In this document: one piece after another, positions 1-12,555 of the stretch | Position numbering within the stretch: position 1 is the stretch's first letter | Layout of the letters: every line of letters begins with the position of its first letter | Origin: Ctena decussata | Lineage: Eukaryota; Mollusca; Bivalvia; Lucinida; Lucinidae | Reading direction: 5' to 3' | Length of the DNA: 64,000 nucleotides | Assembly: GCA_963989385.1 (NCBI GenBank) | Contig: OZ022511.1 | Span: forward strand, 25,600,503 to 25,664,502 | The notes under the pieces: model-generated | Seen by the model: only the letters and a program-made list of their open reading frames with translations | Database searches by the model: none | Told to the model about the DNA's origin: nothing | Position numbers and translations under genes: made by a program

Positions 1-45
1 GTTAGGCAAGGGCCTACTGTGGCTGCAGTAGGTGCGGGTAGGGGT
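1..45 (+). repeat. Fragment of dispersed repeat shared with 12653-12697
   Basis: The first ~45 bases match the reverse complement of about 12653-12697 at roughly nine positions in ten (shared words such as GGCAAGGGCCT and GCAGGTGCGGG, read on this strand). A pyrimidine-rich stretch and a short (AACC)n tail follow to about 160, as at the 3' end of a SINE. The family was not identified. Confidence 0.5.
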
Positions 46-159
46 TGTTTGAATTGTTTCTCTCGCCTCTCATCTCTTTTCTTTCTCCCTCCCTCTTGGA
101 GACGGCTCTATATAAACTGTCTCAAAAAGCCGTTATAACCAAAACAACCAACCAACCAA

Positions 160-638
160 TCTTAGTAAGATAACTATGCCAAGTTTATAGCATGCATTAC
201 TAGACCTGTCCGCGATTGACGAAGCTGGGCAATATAACCCTCGTTTTGCCTGCACATTGCAGGAATAGAGGAGAGTAATAGCGAGCTTACGGACGAAATA
301 ATCCTCAACCAAAGTGTCAATGTTGACTTACACCCACGTGACATATATCAGTCACTGCGTTGGTCCTGCCTAAACATCATCCGGCTCCGATGAAGCTAGA
401 GCAACAAGATCTAGAAAAATATTATATCGTTAAATTTGTAAACTCTCAGGCCTGCTGATCTCTGCTTATGGCAGAAAACATTGCAAGACAAAAAAAAAGA
501 AAAAAAAAAGATTTTTTCTAGATTACGATTGTGTGTCAGTGAGGAAGAGCTTAGTTAATGGTGTGAAAACAAATTATTGAAAAGAGACAAAGATGGCGAC
601 GTATCCGTCACAGACAGAGATAACAAGAACTGTCAGAG
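160..638. other. No gene seen
   Basis: AT-rich sequence with a short A-rich tract near 489-511. I see no coding, structural or repeat signal that I can support. Confidence 0.5.
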
Positions 639-2107
639 GATCTGACTAAAGCCCCGCTGCACTGTTTTAGTAATGCACTGCCATGTAAAAAAAGCAATAA
701 ATAAGTTGTAAAGAAACTTTTAACACAAATTTTCAATGTTCTAAATATGAAAAGAGAGAAAACTGAATAAACAAAGAATGACTACAAGTAATAACCCTGT
801 TTGTCAATCCCACAGTACAACAACTCATAGTTTATTCGTACACCAAATATGAAGTGTCTAGCTGTAATAGATCCTGAGATCACTGACAAATTTACCTTGA
901 AACAAAGAAAATTGGATTAATAAAGGGAAGAATAAGAGCAACGAGGCTATTCTAAATCCGAGGATACAAAAACTCATCATCAACATGTAAACCTAATTTC
1001 AAGATTCTAGCTTAAATGCTTCCTGACAAAAGTCTGACACGAATTTTCAGTATTAACATGCAAAGTAGGGATAGAAAGAAAATTGTATAAAAACAGAAAA
1101 ACAAGAACAATGAGCCTGAGTCTCAATCCCACAATACAACCATTCATTCTCAATATTAATGCCCATGTTTGAAGATTGTAGCTTGCAATTTTCCTGAGAA
1201 AACTGTGACACCAAATTACACTGAAACACACAGAAGAATGGACATATAAAGGGAAGACTAAGATCAATGAACCACATTCTCCGTTCCACACTACAACAAC
1301 TCATTATTCATATGTATACCAAGTTTCAAGATTCCAGCTTCACTTTTCCTGAGAAAACTCTAACAAATATGTTCAGTAGTAACATGCAAAATATGGAAAG
1401 AAAGAAAAATAAATGAAAATGGAAGACAACGAGCAATGAGCCTGAGTCTCTATCCCACAATACAATCCTTCATTCTCAATATTAATGCCATGTTTTAAGA
1501 TTGTAGCTTGCACATTTTCTGAGAAAACTTTGACACAAATTTACCCTGGAAGGACAGAATAGGGAAGAATAAGATCAATGAACCACTTTCTGCCTTCCAC
1601 ACCACAACAACTCATTGTTCATATTTATACCAAGTTTCAAGATTCTACCTTCAATACTTCCTGAGAAAACTCTGACAAATATGTTTAATATTAACATGCA
1701 AAATATGGAAAGAAAGAAAAATAGATAAAGATAGAAGGACCAAAGCAATGAGCCTGAGTCTCAATCCCAAAATATAATCACTCATTCTCAATACGTATGC
1801 CATGTTTGAAGATTGTACCTTGCACAGTTCCTGATAAAAACCGTGACATAAATTTACCCTGAAAGACCGAAAATGGACGAATAAAGGGAAGAATAAGATT
1901 AATGACCCTGATTGTCAATCCTGCGATACAACAACTCATTGTCCATATGTTTACCAAGTTTCAAGATTCTAGCTTTGATAGTTCCTGAGAAAACTGTGAC
2001 ACAAAAAAACGTTACGGAATTACGGAGTTACGCCATTAACGGAATTACGCAATTTCGGACAGACCAAATCCAGTATAGCCCCACTTTTTCAAAGCGGGGC
2101 TATAATA
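639..2107 (+). mobile_element. Satellite-cored element, family A, copy 1 (Helentron-associated/pearl-like)
   Basis: The element starts with ATCTGACTAAAGCCCCGCTGC and ends with a GC hairpin, AGCCCCAC...GCGGGGCT, at about 2077-2102. The inside is about eight diverged tandem copies of a ~150-165 bp unit, marked by AACTCAT or its variants at about 821, 971, 1141, 1298, 1468, 1610, 1779 and 1934. An inverted second copy at 22855-23955 shares both ends and the core, which fixes the limits. No transposase or helicase is encoded, so it would be non-autonomous. A terminal hairpin with a ~150-bp tandem core is the plan of bivalve pearl elements; that assignment is inferred from layout only. Confidence 0.6.
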
Positions 2108-4228
2108 ATAGACTGAAAATAACACAGAATCTCCAGCTGATAAAGTACAAAAATCTAACTGTAGCATTGGAATTTATGAGGAATGGGTGTGCTAACTATG
2201 TTTTCGTTTAACTGTATTCATCATCTATTAAAATAATCATGCTCCAGCTGTCTTACATGTAACACATTTTGATCGGGTTCTGCTCAAATCTGTGTTTTGC
2301 CATATTGTTATAAGATATTGCTAGACTTGGCTTTGATCGGCTTAGAATTGGTGATTGTATCAGTGATTGTATTAAGTTACATTAATTCTAAAGTGTGCCT
2401 AATGAGAAAGAATTTCACTTGAACCCATGGGTGTAAGTAACATACTATGTGTATCTATTTGTTGTTCAGTTGTATGACATCATTACATAGCTATAATTAT
2501 TTCTCTTGCGCTGTTGGTATATAATCAGCAGACATACATATGTGTGGCAGTCTAATATATATACAGTATATATACTGTTAGGCGAAATGAGTGTCGTAAG
2601 ATCGAACTTAAGTCAATGTCAGAGATATTGGATTTCAGTGTCACGAGGCAGACAAATTTACATTAGTTATGGCACTTAACTATATAGACAAATTGTAGGT
2701 ACAAGTATTACATGTACAATGGGCACTACCTGTGCCCCCATTGTAGCATTTTTTTGTTTTGCTACAAAAGAGATTGTCTAATGTTTTTAGGGTATTTTTT
2801 CTGGAGATGAGGACGCTGAAATCATTGAAGCTTTCAATTCTTCGTCTCGATATTTTGATGACCTATTAACATTGATCAGAATCAGAATTGTTTACTGATG
2901 ATACTTCAAAAGACAATAATCCACCTCAAATAAATACGGGTTAGTTATTATTAATGATGAATCCATATGTGAAATTTCATAATTCTAGCATGCACGGTTC
3001 TTGAACTATGTGATAAATTTAGTATTCCCGAAATTGCAGGACAATGAAATGTAGATCACACAGCCTATATATAATCACGAGGTCAGTGCTAGTGTCATAT
3101 GTAACCAACGTCTCAAGCATGAAGTTATATCCATGGAATACTTTTCAAGATAGCAAGCGAAACCAATGGACCATGTAATATAGAAAACACCAATCTTCAC
3201 ATATAAGGGATCAGACTTGATGTGATATAAGTTCATATTTGATAAAGTCTTAAGTATTTAAACATGATATGTAGGTCATGTCAACCTAAATTTGTTTAGA
3301 GGCCAGTCTTTGTATCAAACTGAATCAACAACCAAAGCATGAAATATATCCATACAGTGACCCCAAGATGTAAGGCGAAATCGTTAGATGTAGATGAAGG
3401 TCAAAGCGACCTACATACATGTATAAGGTCAATCCCGGTGTCGCAAGAGACTGACATCCAAAGCATGAGGTTGATCCAAGTAATAGTCTTCTGAATATAA
3501 GGCAAAATTGCCGGACCGGGAAACGTAAGTTACAGCAACATACATACATTATTTAAAAAAAAATTATTTCAGTTTTGTGCTTTTTGTCTTGACGGCCAAC
3601 AACGCCAAAAATAATCGCCGCCAATATACAAAATACAATATATCATACCTCCAAAATTCCTGTGCATAATAAAAAGTTTAAGCTCTGATCGGACGCCGCG
3701 ACTTATCATTTCTGATCTTGGTCACACTGTTTGCCAGTATCATGTTTACGCAAGGCTTAGCATCAATCGGCTAAATTACGTTTGATAGTGGTAGTCTAGA
3801 TTCCAAATTCCAAATAGTTGGTCAAGTTTATACATATGTTTTGTACGGTCTGTTACAACAAATAGTTCAAGAAACCATCCAAGAATCAAGTATTTGCATT
3901 TGCCAATAGACCTTAAACTTAGCCGTCTTCTAATATTCTACTTACAGATGTAACAATCAAACTATTCAGTAGGTATCAATACTTCTAAGCATCTAAATAA
4001 AAATACTGGTACTTGAACCTACGTTTATTTCCGTTCACGAAACCACTTCTGTTTTTAAAAGAGTTTCCCTTCATCTATTGATAAATTGTTCAACGTATTG
4101 AAACAGAAGCGGTCAAAGTTAAAAAAAATCATAAGTTCAAAGACATAAACCATAGAGACATTGCCAAAATATTTAGATACACAGAGACATGCACCGCAAA
4201 ACAGAGATGTGATCAGGTGCCCGCTCGA
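2108..4228. other. No gene seen; weak degenerate repeats
   Basis: AT-rich sequence. A perfect AT palindrome (ATATATACAGTATATATACTG) lies near 2556-2580. Loosely repeating ~110-bp modules at about 3040-3500 share words such as AAGCATGA and AAGGTCA. Short open frames here have no recognisable domain. Confidence 0.4.
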
Positions 4229-4229
4229 C

Positions 4230-4458
4230 AAGTTATCGAGGGTCATTCAATCTGTTACATACCGCTTCCCCCGCCCTCCAACCTCCCTTACAAAGTTTTT
4301 GTACGTTTAGGTTAGTTGATTTTCACGGTTTGTACATATACAAGAAGCAGTTATCGAGGGTCATCCAATCTGTTACATACCGCCCCTTCTCCCTCCCTCC
4401 ACCCTCCCTCACAAAGTTTTTATATGTTAAGGTTAATAGATTTTCACGGTTTGTGCAT
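4230..4458 (+). repeat. Two-copy direct tandem duplication (~118 bp unit)
   Basis: The units at 4230-4337 and 4348-4458 both begin AGTTATCGAGGGTCA, share CAATCTGTTACATACCG and a C-rich middle, and end TTTTCACGGTTTG. Divergence is about one base in eight, so the duplication is not recent. Confidence 0.75.
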
Positions 4459-4459
4459 G

Positions 4460-4640
4460 TGCAGTCAAATTTGCCTTAAGGGGTCACCCAAGGGAACCAG
4501 AAAAATGGCTGCTTAAGACAGGTGGCCCCTTAATACAGGTTCATTTGCACTGTTTTCTGGCCCAAGGGGCCCTAAAAATGTGGCTGCTACAGACAGGTGA
4601 CCCCTTAATAGAGGTGACCACATAAACAGGTTTCACAGTA
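4460..4640 (+). repeat. Dispersed repeat of the TTAAG-GGTGRCC type
   Basis: Two degenerate tandem modules share words like CCTTAAGGGGTCACC, GGCTGC and GACAGGTGRCCCCTTAATA. Shorter related fragments lie at about 19919-20050 and 20905-20995. Non-coding; family unknown. Confidence 0.45.
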
Positions 4641-5560
4641 CATAAAGAACATGATTGAATGGAAAGCATAAGCGGCAGAACTAGCACAAATGGTGCTAGT
4701 TCTGCCGCTTTTGCTAACCATACTATCACATTTGTCCATGACAGTGATACTTTTGCTGAGGAGAGGCATGAACTAGAAGCCCATTGGCAGTTCTCGACAA
4801 AATTTTCACGAGGTACAAAATGAAGATAAGTGCTGAGAAAACCGAAAGAATGACAAACAACACCAATGGCATTCAAAGAGTTTCGCGATAAAAGGACAGA
4901 AGTTTGGACTTTGACATGTTCCAAATACCCTGAAGCCGTTATAAGGATTGAATAAACTATTGCAGCCTTTTATGAAGATGCTTAATGAATATGGCCAATG
5001 AAATTAAATTTTCAGATATATGAAAGGATGACTTTGCGGTTTTCATCCGTTCAAACCGGAGTCCTAACAAAGCTGAAACCATGAAATTTGAAGAGATAAT
5101 AGCATTTCTCTTGGATCACAGGTGAAACTGATGCTCTCCCCTAGCATAGCCTTTTTTCTGTATGCCTGTTAAACCTGGCTCCGAGGTTATAAGACTTTTT
5201 TCGTTCTCAACTCAGCTTAGCATGAAATTTTCTCTGCTAATAAATATGAATATGACAATAATGTTGGCAATTTCATATTCATAAGCAGAGAAAATTTCAT
5301 ACTCAGCCAAACTCAGCCAGAAAACAGCTGTACTTATCAATAATTTGCTATTTATTAGCAGGTAAAATTTCATGCTTAGCTGAGTTGAGCATGCAAAAAG
5401 TTTTATAACCTTTGGTCCTGGTTCTTGACAGCAGACTTACACAAAAGAAAGCAGCCTTTGAGACGAGATGCTGTTGAAGGCTACAGAACATCTTGTTAAA
5501 GGACCACGTAACTGATAAAGATCCTCGCATAAAGATGCAAGCAGCCATCACTGAACGAGC
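4640..5560 (+). pseudogene. Decayed LINE (family R) 3' half, copy 1
   Basis: Broken reading frames on this strand recall the C-terminal half of a non-LTR retrotransposon polyprotein. Around 4730-4930 come FADDT-like and 'KMKISAEKTE'-like stretches after the RT catalytic core. Around 5050-5140 there is an 'LTKLKP...LGS'-like stretch, and around 5430-5555 an 'RRCCRRLL...DHVT' region. Frameshifts and stops occur throughout. The copy is interrupted by a foldback element at 5184-5410. The same protein segment recurs at 27780-29370, 37255-38080, 57010-58160 and 59330-63080, always on the + strand. Clade (RTE or Nimb-like) is not resolved. Confidence 0.7.
5184..5410. mobile_element. Foldback element inserted in LINE copy 1
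   Basis: The outer arms pair: GGTTATAAGACTTTTT and CTCAACTCAGCTTAGCATG on the left, against CATGCTTAGCTGAGTTGAG and TTTTATAACC on the right. A second inner palindrome around GAAATTTTCTCTGCT lies between them. It splits the LINE frame, so it inserted after the LINE. No coding capacity. Confidence 0.65.
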
Positions 5561-5585
5561 CCCTGATCATTTTGCCTGCATGAAT

Positions 5586-5767
5586 GAGCCGCGACACGAG
5601 AAAACCAACAAAATGGTTGTGCGCCCAGCGCAGTCTGATCAGAGTCTTTGCTTTGCGCTTTAAGAGTAGCCAAGGGTTGAAGCCAGCTCCATGCGGACAG
5701 CAACGACTCTGATCCGATTTTGCGCTGGGCGCGCTATCACCTTGTTGGTTTTCTCGTGTCGCGGCTC
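5586..5767. mobile_element. Palindromic MITE, GAGCCGCGACACG family, copy 1
   Basis: Termini GAGCCGCGACACGAGAAAAC and its complement bound a palindrome rich in GCGCCCAGCG and CTGATCAGAGTC motifs. Other copies lie at 19478-19715, 25258-25511, 39263-39488 and 54236-54462. Non-coding, and capable of forming a long hairpin. Confidence 0.85.
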
Positions 5768-5985
5768 AAATTGATTTTAGATTATGGATTCATCTCCTTC
5801 GCCTCCAAGTTCTTCCTCCATTTTTGCAAAGGGAAGCATTTTTGTGACCTCCTGATTGCCCCATTTCTCTCGACAACGAAACAATTTCTTGAAGAAAAGC
5901 CTTATTTCCTACGGGAGCAAATTATTTCCTTAAAGATTTAACCACGACTGAGAAGGGAAAGAAACAAGCAAACTCGGTGAATTTA

Positions 5986-7080
5986 TATCCCCCGCCGAAG
6001 TGGCTCTGGTTTGTTTATGGTTTATTTAAAGTTACATAAAATTTCATTCACTGGTTACTTAGTTACGGCTGAACTTGTGGATTGTAAATAAAATCAAAGA
6101 CAATAACTCTGGGATAAGTGAGGCATAAGCTGAATCTGTTCTTAAACACTTGTCTCAGCATCACTGCACTATGATGATACATTTTTAATTCAGTTTCAAG
6201 AAATTTTGTTCACCGATACCTTAGTTATGGCTAATTTGTGGACTTTAAATCCATTCAAGAGCATTAGATTATGAACTACTTTAGTGATTATGATAAAACT
6301 TAATGTGCCCTGCTGTGTCGTGACAATTCATAATTATTTTAAGTTTCATGAAATTCCATTCATTGGTTACTCAGTTCAGACTCAATTTGTTGAGTTTAAA
6401 CCAATTCAAGGGCAATAACTCATTGCTGACTGAAGCAATTCTGAGAAAACGTAAGATGCACCAATGTGATATGGTGATACATATTTAGTATAAGTTTCAT
6501 AGAATTCTATTCATTGGTTACTTAGTTATGGCTGAATTTGTCAACCTTAAATTGATTCAAGGGCAATAACTCATGCACTACTGAAGCCCTTCTGACGAAA
6601 TTTTATGTGCATAGCCACGTTATGGTGATACATATTCAGTTTAAGTTTCATGAAGTTTTGATAATTGGTTACTTAGTTATGACTCATTTTATTAATTTTA
6701 AGTCCGTTAAAGGGCAACAACTCATGCGTTACTGGTGCTCTTCTGACGAAACTTTATGTGCATAACCGTGTTATAGTGATACATATTCAGTTTAAGTTTC
6801 ATGAAGTTTTGATAATTGGTTACTTAGTTATGACTCATTTTATTAATTCTAAGTCCATTAAAGGGCAATAACTCATGCACTACTGAAGGCAGTCTAATGA
6901 ACATTCACGTGCATCAAAGCATTATAGTGATACATATTCATTTTAAGTTTCATGAAATTCCGTTTAGTGGTTACTACGTTATGGCTCCGAACGGACGGAC
7001 GGAAGGACGGACGGACAGCCAGAAGGACAGACGGACGGACATGGAGAAAACTATATCCCTCCGCCTTCGGCGGGGGATAA
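5986..7080 (+). mobile_element. Satellite-cored element, family B
   Basis: The ends are inverted 15-mers, TATCCCCCGCCGAAG and CTTCGGCGGGGGATA. The right end also forms a local hairpin (CCCTCCGCC-TTC-GGCGGGG). The core has about seven tandem copies with a 151-bp period (GGTTAC or variant at about 6053, 6214, 6365, 6516, 6667, 6818 and 6969), followed by a short GGAC-rich microsatellite at about 6991-7040. No protein is encoded. The layout matches family A although the sequence is unrelated. Confidence 0.75.
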
Positions 7081-7593
7081 AAAAAGAGAAATTACAGTTG
7101 TTCCCCCGAATGTGAATATATACAACTGAAACCCAGTAATATCACTAATGACCTTTCCAAGTCCAAGGCGGTTCTTTTTCAAGCCCTTTTTTGTTAAACA
7201 GAATATAGTGCCTGTTCCATGTCGTCGTTTGTGTTTGACTCTTCTTAAGGTATCTAAAGTTGAATGTTTTTATTTTGTTTGTTTTTTTCTTTTGTGTGTG
7301 TGTGGGGGCAGAGAGAGAGGGCGGGGTAAAGGCTCTTTGAAACAGTATTTCAGTCTATATCGAGCTGTCTCTCCGAGAAAGGGAGAAAAAAAGGAGACAA
7401 AACTAAATAAATAATTTAAAGAGTAAATACGCTTCAGGAACTGACTGAATCAAATCCCAAACCCTATCCCAACATCAAAGGGAAAGATTGACAAAGACAT
7501 GCCAACAAACAATAAATCACAAGTGATAAGCCGAGTCAGCAGCTTCTTCCAAAATAGGTGGCAATTCAGCTATTTTACTGAACTGAATAATTT
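7081..7593. other. No gene seen
   Basis: Mixed T-rich and G-rich low-complexity sequence between two repeat blocks. No domain, RNA or repeat that I can support. Confidence 0.5.
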
Positions 7594-10500
7594 ATAACTT
7601 CTGTTTTTCTACCGAATTATGATATTTCTCTCATCAATGGAGGCGACACTTGTCTTTTCAACCACAATGGAGACATAATTAGTTGTAAATATTTTATATG
7701 TTGCTGACCGGGTTTGAACCCTCACGGATGCGGCGACAGCGCCTAGCACTGCAATGTGCGTCAGCTTTAACCATTACGCTACCGAGACGTCCCCAAAAAC
7801 GGACGCTCAAATAACGTATATAAAGCTAACTGACGTTGCAGTACACTCCGTATATAGGGGTTTCTACATAGTCTTAACTTCTGTTTTTCTACCGAATTAT
7901 GATATTTCTCTCATCAATGGAGGCGACACTTGTCTTTTCAACCACAATGGAGACATAATTAGTTGTAAATATTTTATATGTTGCTGACCGGGTTTGAACC
8001 CTCACGGATGCGGCGACAGTGCCTAGCACTGCAATGTGCGTCAGCTTTAACCATTACGCTACCGAGACGTCCCCAAACACGGACGCTCAAATAACGTATA
8101 TAAAGCTAACTGACGTTGCAGTACACTCCGTATATAGGGGTCTCTACTTATTCTTAACTTCTGTTTTTCTACCGAATTATGACATTTCTCTCATCAATGG
8201 AGGCGACACTTGTCTTTTCAACCACAATGGAGACATAATTAGTTGTAAATATTTTATTTGTTGCTGACCGGGTTTGAACCCTCACGGATGCGGCGACAGC
8301 GCCTAGCACTGCAATGTGCGTCAGCTTTTACCAGTACGCTACCGAGACGTCCCCAAAAAAGGACGCTCAAATAACGTATATAAAGCTAACTGACGTTGCA
8401 GTACACTCCGTATATAGGGGTTTCTACTTATTCTTAACTTCTGTTTTTCTACCGAATTATGATATTTCTCTCATCGATGGAGGCGACACTTGTCTTTTCA
8501 ACCACAATGGAGACATAATTAGTCGTAAATATTTTATATGCTGCTGACCGGGTTTGAACCCTCTAGGATGCGGCGACAGCGCCTAGCACTGCAATGTGCG
8601 TCAGCTTTAACCATTACGCTACCGAGACGTCCCCAAAAACGGACGCTCAAATAACGTATATAAAGCTAACTGACGTTGCAGTACACTCCGTATATAGGGG
8701 TCTCTACTTATTCTTAACTTCTGTTTTTCTACCGAATTATGATATTTCTCTCATCAATGGAGGCGACACTTGTCTTTTCAACCACAATGGAGACATAATT
8801 AGTTGTAAATATTTTATTTGTTGCTGACCGGGTTTGAACCCTCACGGATGCGGCGACAGCGCCTAGCACTGCAATGTGCGTCAGCTTTTACCATTACGCT
8901 ACCGAGACGTCCCCAAAAAAGGACGCTCAAATAAGGTATATAAAGCTAACTGACGTTGCAGTACACTCCGTATATAGGGGTTTCTACTTCTTCTTAACTT
9001 CTGTTTTTCTAGCGAATTATGATATTTCTCTCATCGATGGAGGCGACACTTGTCTTTTCAACGACAATGGAGACATAAGTAGTCGTAAATATTTTATATG
9101 TTGCTGACCGGGTTTGAACCCTCACGGATGCGGCGACAGCGCCTAGCACTGCAATGTGTTTCAGCTTTAACCATTACGCTACCGAGACGTCCCCAAAAAT
9201 GGACGTTCAAATAACGTATATAAAGCTAACTGACGTTGCAGTACACTCCGTATATAGGGGTTTCTACTTATTCTTAACTTCTGTTTTTCTACCGAATTAT
9301 GAAATTCTCTCATCAATGGAGGCGACACTTGTCTTTTCAACCACTATGGAGACATAATTAGTTGTAAATATTTTATATGTTGCTGACCGGGTTTGAACCC
9401 TCACAGATGCGGCGACAGCGCCTAGCACTGCAATGTGTTTCAGCTTTAACCATTACGCTACCGAGACGTCTCAAAAAAAGGACGCTCAAATAACGTATAT
9501 AAAGCTAACTGACGTTGCAATACACTCCGTATATAGGGGTTTCTACTTATTCTTAACTTTTGTGGTTCTACCGAATTATGATATTTCTCTCATCAATGGA
9601 GGCGACACTTGTCTTTTCAACCACAATGGAGACATAATTAGTAGTTAATATTTTATATGTTGCTGACCGGGTTTGAACCCTCACGGATGCGGCGACAGCG
9701 CCTAGCACTGCAATGTGCGTCAGCTTTAACCATTACGCTACCGAATTGTCCCCAAAAACGGACGCTCAAATAACGTATATAAAGCTAACTGACGTTGCAG
9801 TACACTCCGTATATAGGGGTCTCTACTTATTCTTAACTTCTGTTTTTCTACCGAATTATGATATTTCTCTCATCAATGGAGGCGACACTTGTCTTTTCAA
9901 CCACAATGGAGACATAATCAGTTGTAAATATTTTATATGTTGCTGACCGGGTTTGAACCCTCACGGATGCGGCGACAGCGCCTAGCACTGCAATGTGCGT
10001 CAGCTTTAACCATTACGCTACCGAGACGTCCCCAAAAAAGGACGCTCAAATAACGTATATAAAGCTAACTGACGTTGCAGTACACTCCGTATATAGGTGT
10101 TTCTACTTATTCTTAACTTCTGTTTTTCTACCGAATTATGATATTTCTCTCATCAATGGAGGCGACTCTTGTCTTTTCAACCACAATGGAGACATAATTA
10201 GTTGTAAATATTTTATATGTTGCTGACCGGGTTTGAACCCTCACGGATGCGGCGACAGCGCCTTGCACTGCAATGTGCGTCAGCTTTAACCATTACGCTA
10301 CCGAGACGTCCCCAAAAAAGGACGCTCAAATAACGTATATAAAGCTAACTGACGTTGCAGTACACTCCGTATATAGGGGTTTCTACTTATTCTTAACTTC
10401 TGTTTTTCTACCGAATTATGATATTTCTCTCATCAATGGAGGCGACACTTGTCTTTTCAACCACAATGGAGACATAATTAGTTGTAAATATTTTATATGT

Positions 10501-10764
10501 TGCTGACCGGGTTTGAGCCCTCATGAATGCGGCGACAGCGCCTAGCACTGCAATGTGCGTCAGCTTTAACCATTACGCTACCGAGACGTCCCAAAAAAGG
10601 ACGCTCAAATAACGTATATAAAGCTAACTGACGTTGCAGTACACTCCGTATATAGGGGTTTCTACTTATTCTTAACTTCTGTTTTTCTACCGAATTATGA
10701 TATTTCTCTCATCAATGGAGGCGACACTTGTCTTTTCAACCACAATGGAGACATAATTAGTTGT
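7594..10764 (+). repeat. 280-bp satellite array with tRNA-like heads, forward block
   Basis: Eleven full head-to-tail units plus a truncated twelfth. The word AACTTCTGTTTTTCTACCG recurs every 280 bp (279 once) from about 7596 to 10674. Units differ by only a few percent. Each has a 90-nt tRNA-like segment read on the minus strand (for example 7703-7792). The last unit stops after its first ~90 bp, where the array turns round. A 77-codon open frame recurs in most units, but 280 is not a multiple of three and the frame runs antisense to the tRNA-like segment, so I treat it as incidental. Confidence 0.95.
7703..7792 (-). ncRNA. tRNA-like head with Pol III A and B boxes (18 copies in the array)
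   Basis: Read on the minus strand, TAGCGTAATGG fits the type-2 Pol III A box (TRGYNNANNGG) and GGTTCAAACCC fits the B box (GGTTCRANNCC). They are about 50 nt apart, as in tRNAs with a long variable arm. The same head recurs with B boxes near 7990, 8270, 8550, 8830, 9110, 9389, 9669, 9949, 10229 and 10509 (minus strand), and near 10851, 11131, 11411, 11690, 11970, 12250 and 12531 (plus strand). A true tRNA fold with matched acceptor arms is not evident, so this is a tRNA-derived promoter head as in SINEs rather than a working tRNA gene. Confidence 0.75.
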
Positions 10765-12555
10765 TTGAGCGTCCTTTTATTGGGGACGTCTCGGTAGCGT
10801 AATGGTTAAAGCTGACGCACATTGCAGTGCTAGGCGCTGTCGACGCATCCGTGAGGGTTCAAACCCGGTCAGCAACATATAAAATATTTACAACTAATTA
10901 TGTCTCCATTGTGGTTGAAAGACAAGTGTCGCCTCCATTGATGAGAGAAATATCATAATTCGGTAGAAAAACAGAAGTTTAGAATAAGTAGAAACCCCTA
11001 ATACGGAGTGTACTGCAACGTCAGTTAGCTTTATATACGTTAGTTGAGCGTCCTTTTTTGGGGACGTCTCGGTAGCGTAAAAGTTAAAGCTGACGCACAT
11101 TGCAGTGCTAGGCGCTGTCGCCGCATCCGTGAGGGTTCAAACCCGGTAAGCAACATATAAAATATTTACAACTAATTATGTCTCCATTGTGGTTGAAAAG
11201 ACAAGTGTCGCCTCCATTGATGAGAGAAATATCATAATTCGGTAGAAAAACAGAAGTTAAGAATAAGTAGAAACCCCTATATACGGAGTGTACTGCAACG
11301 TCAGTTAGCTTTATATACGTTATTTGAGCGTCCTTTTTTGGGGACGTCTCGGTAGCGTAATGGTTAAAGCTGACGCACATTGCAGTGCTAGGCGCTGTCG
11401 CCGCATCCGTGAGGGTTCAAACCCGGTCAGCAACATATAAAATATTTACAACTAATTATGTCTCCAGTTTGGTTGAAAAGACAAGTGGCGCCTCCATTGA
11501 TGAGAGAAATATCATAATTCGGTAGAAAAACAGAAGTTAAGAATAAGTAGAAACCCCTATATACGGAGTGTACTGCAACGTCAGTTATCTTTATATACGT
11601 TATTTGAGCGTCCTTTTTGGGGACGTCACGGTAACGTAATAGTTAAAGCTGACGCACATTGCAGTGCTAGGCGCTGTCGCCGCATCCGTGAGGGTTCAAA
11701 CCCGGTCAGCAACATATAAAATATTTACAACTAATTATGTCTCCATTGTGGTTGAATAGACAAGTGTCGCCTCCATTGATGAGAGAAATATCATAATTCG
11801 GTAGAAAAACAGAAGTTAAGAATAAGTAGAAACCCCTATATACGGAGTGTACTGCAACGTCAGTTAGCATTATATACGTTATTTGAGCGTCCTTTTTTGG
11901 GGACGTCTCGGTAGCGTAATGGTTAAAGCTGACGCACATTGCAGTGCTAGGCGCTGTCGCCGCATCCGTGAGGGTTCAAACCCGGTCAGCAACATATAAA
12001 ATATTTACAACTAATTATGTCTCCATTGTGGTTGAAAAGACAAGTGTCGCCTCCATTGATGAGAGAAATTTCATTATTCGGTAGAAAAACAGAAGTTAAG
12101 AATAAGTAGAAACCCCTATATACGGAGTGTAATGCAACGTCAGTTAGCTTTATATACGTTATTTGAGCGTCCTTTTTTGGGGACGTCTCGGTAGCGTAAT
12201 GGTTAAAGCTGATGCACATTGCAGTGCTAAGCGCTGTCGCCGCATCCGTGAGGGTTCAAACCCGGTCAGCCACATATAAAATATTTACAACTAATTATGT
12301 CTCCATTGTGGTTGAAAAGACAAGTGTCGCCTCCATTGATGAGAGAAATATCATAATTCGGTAGAAAAACAGAAGTTAAGAATAAGTAGAAACCCCTATA
12401 TACGGAGTGTACTGCAACGTCAGTTAGCATTATATACGTTATTTGAGCGTCCTTTTTTGGGGACGTCTCGGTAGCGTAATGGTTAAAGCTGACGCACATT
12501 GCAGTGCTAGGCGCTGTCGCCGCATACGTGAGGGTTCAAACCCGGTCAGCAATGA
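10765..12555 (-). repeat. 280-bp satellite array, inverted block
   Basis: Seven tRNA-headed units, the reverse complement of the 7594-10764 block, again with a ~280-bp period. The block begins at 10765 with TTGAGCGTCC directly after the truncated forward unit. It ends at about 12555 just past the B box GGTTCAAACCC-GGTCAGC, where unique sequence begins. Together the two blocks form a palindrome with arms of at least 1.8 kb, from whose centre the Pol III heads point outward. Confidence 0.95.

Noticed and set aside
7754..12499. Family of 77-residue proteins
   Set aside because: The frame lies in a 280-bp satellite, starts antisense to a tRNA-like head, and the period is not a multiple of three. 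Kept only as a low-interest test.
7594..12555. CRISPR-like array
   Set aside because: The repeat is the whole 280-bp unit with no unique spacers, in a eukaryotic context.
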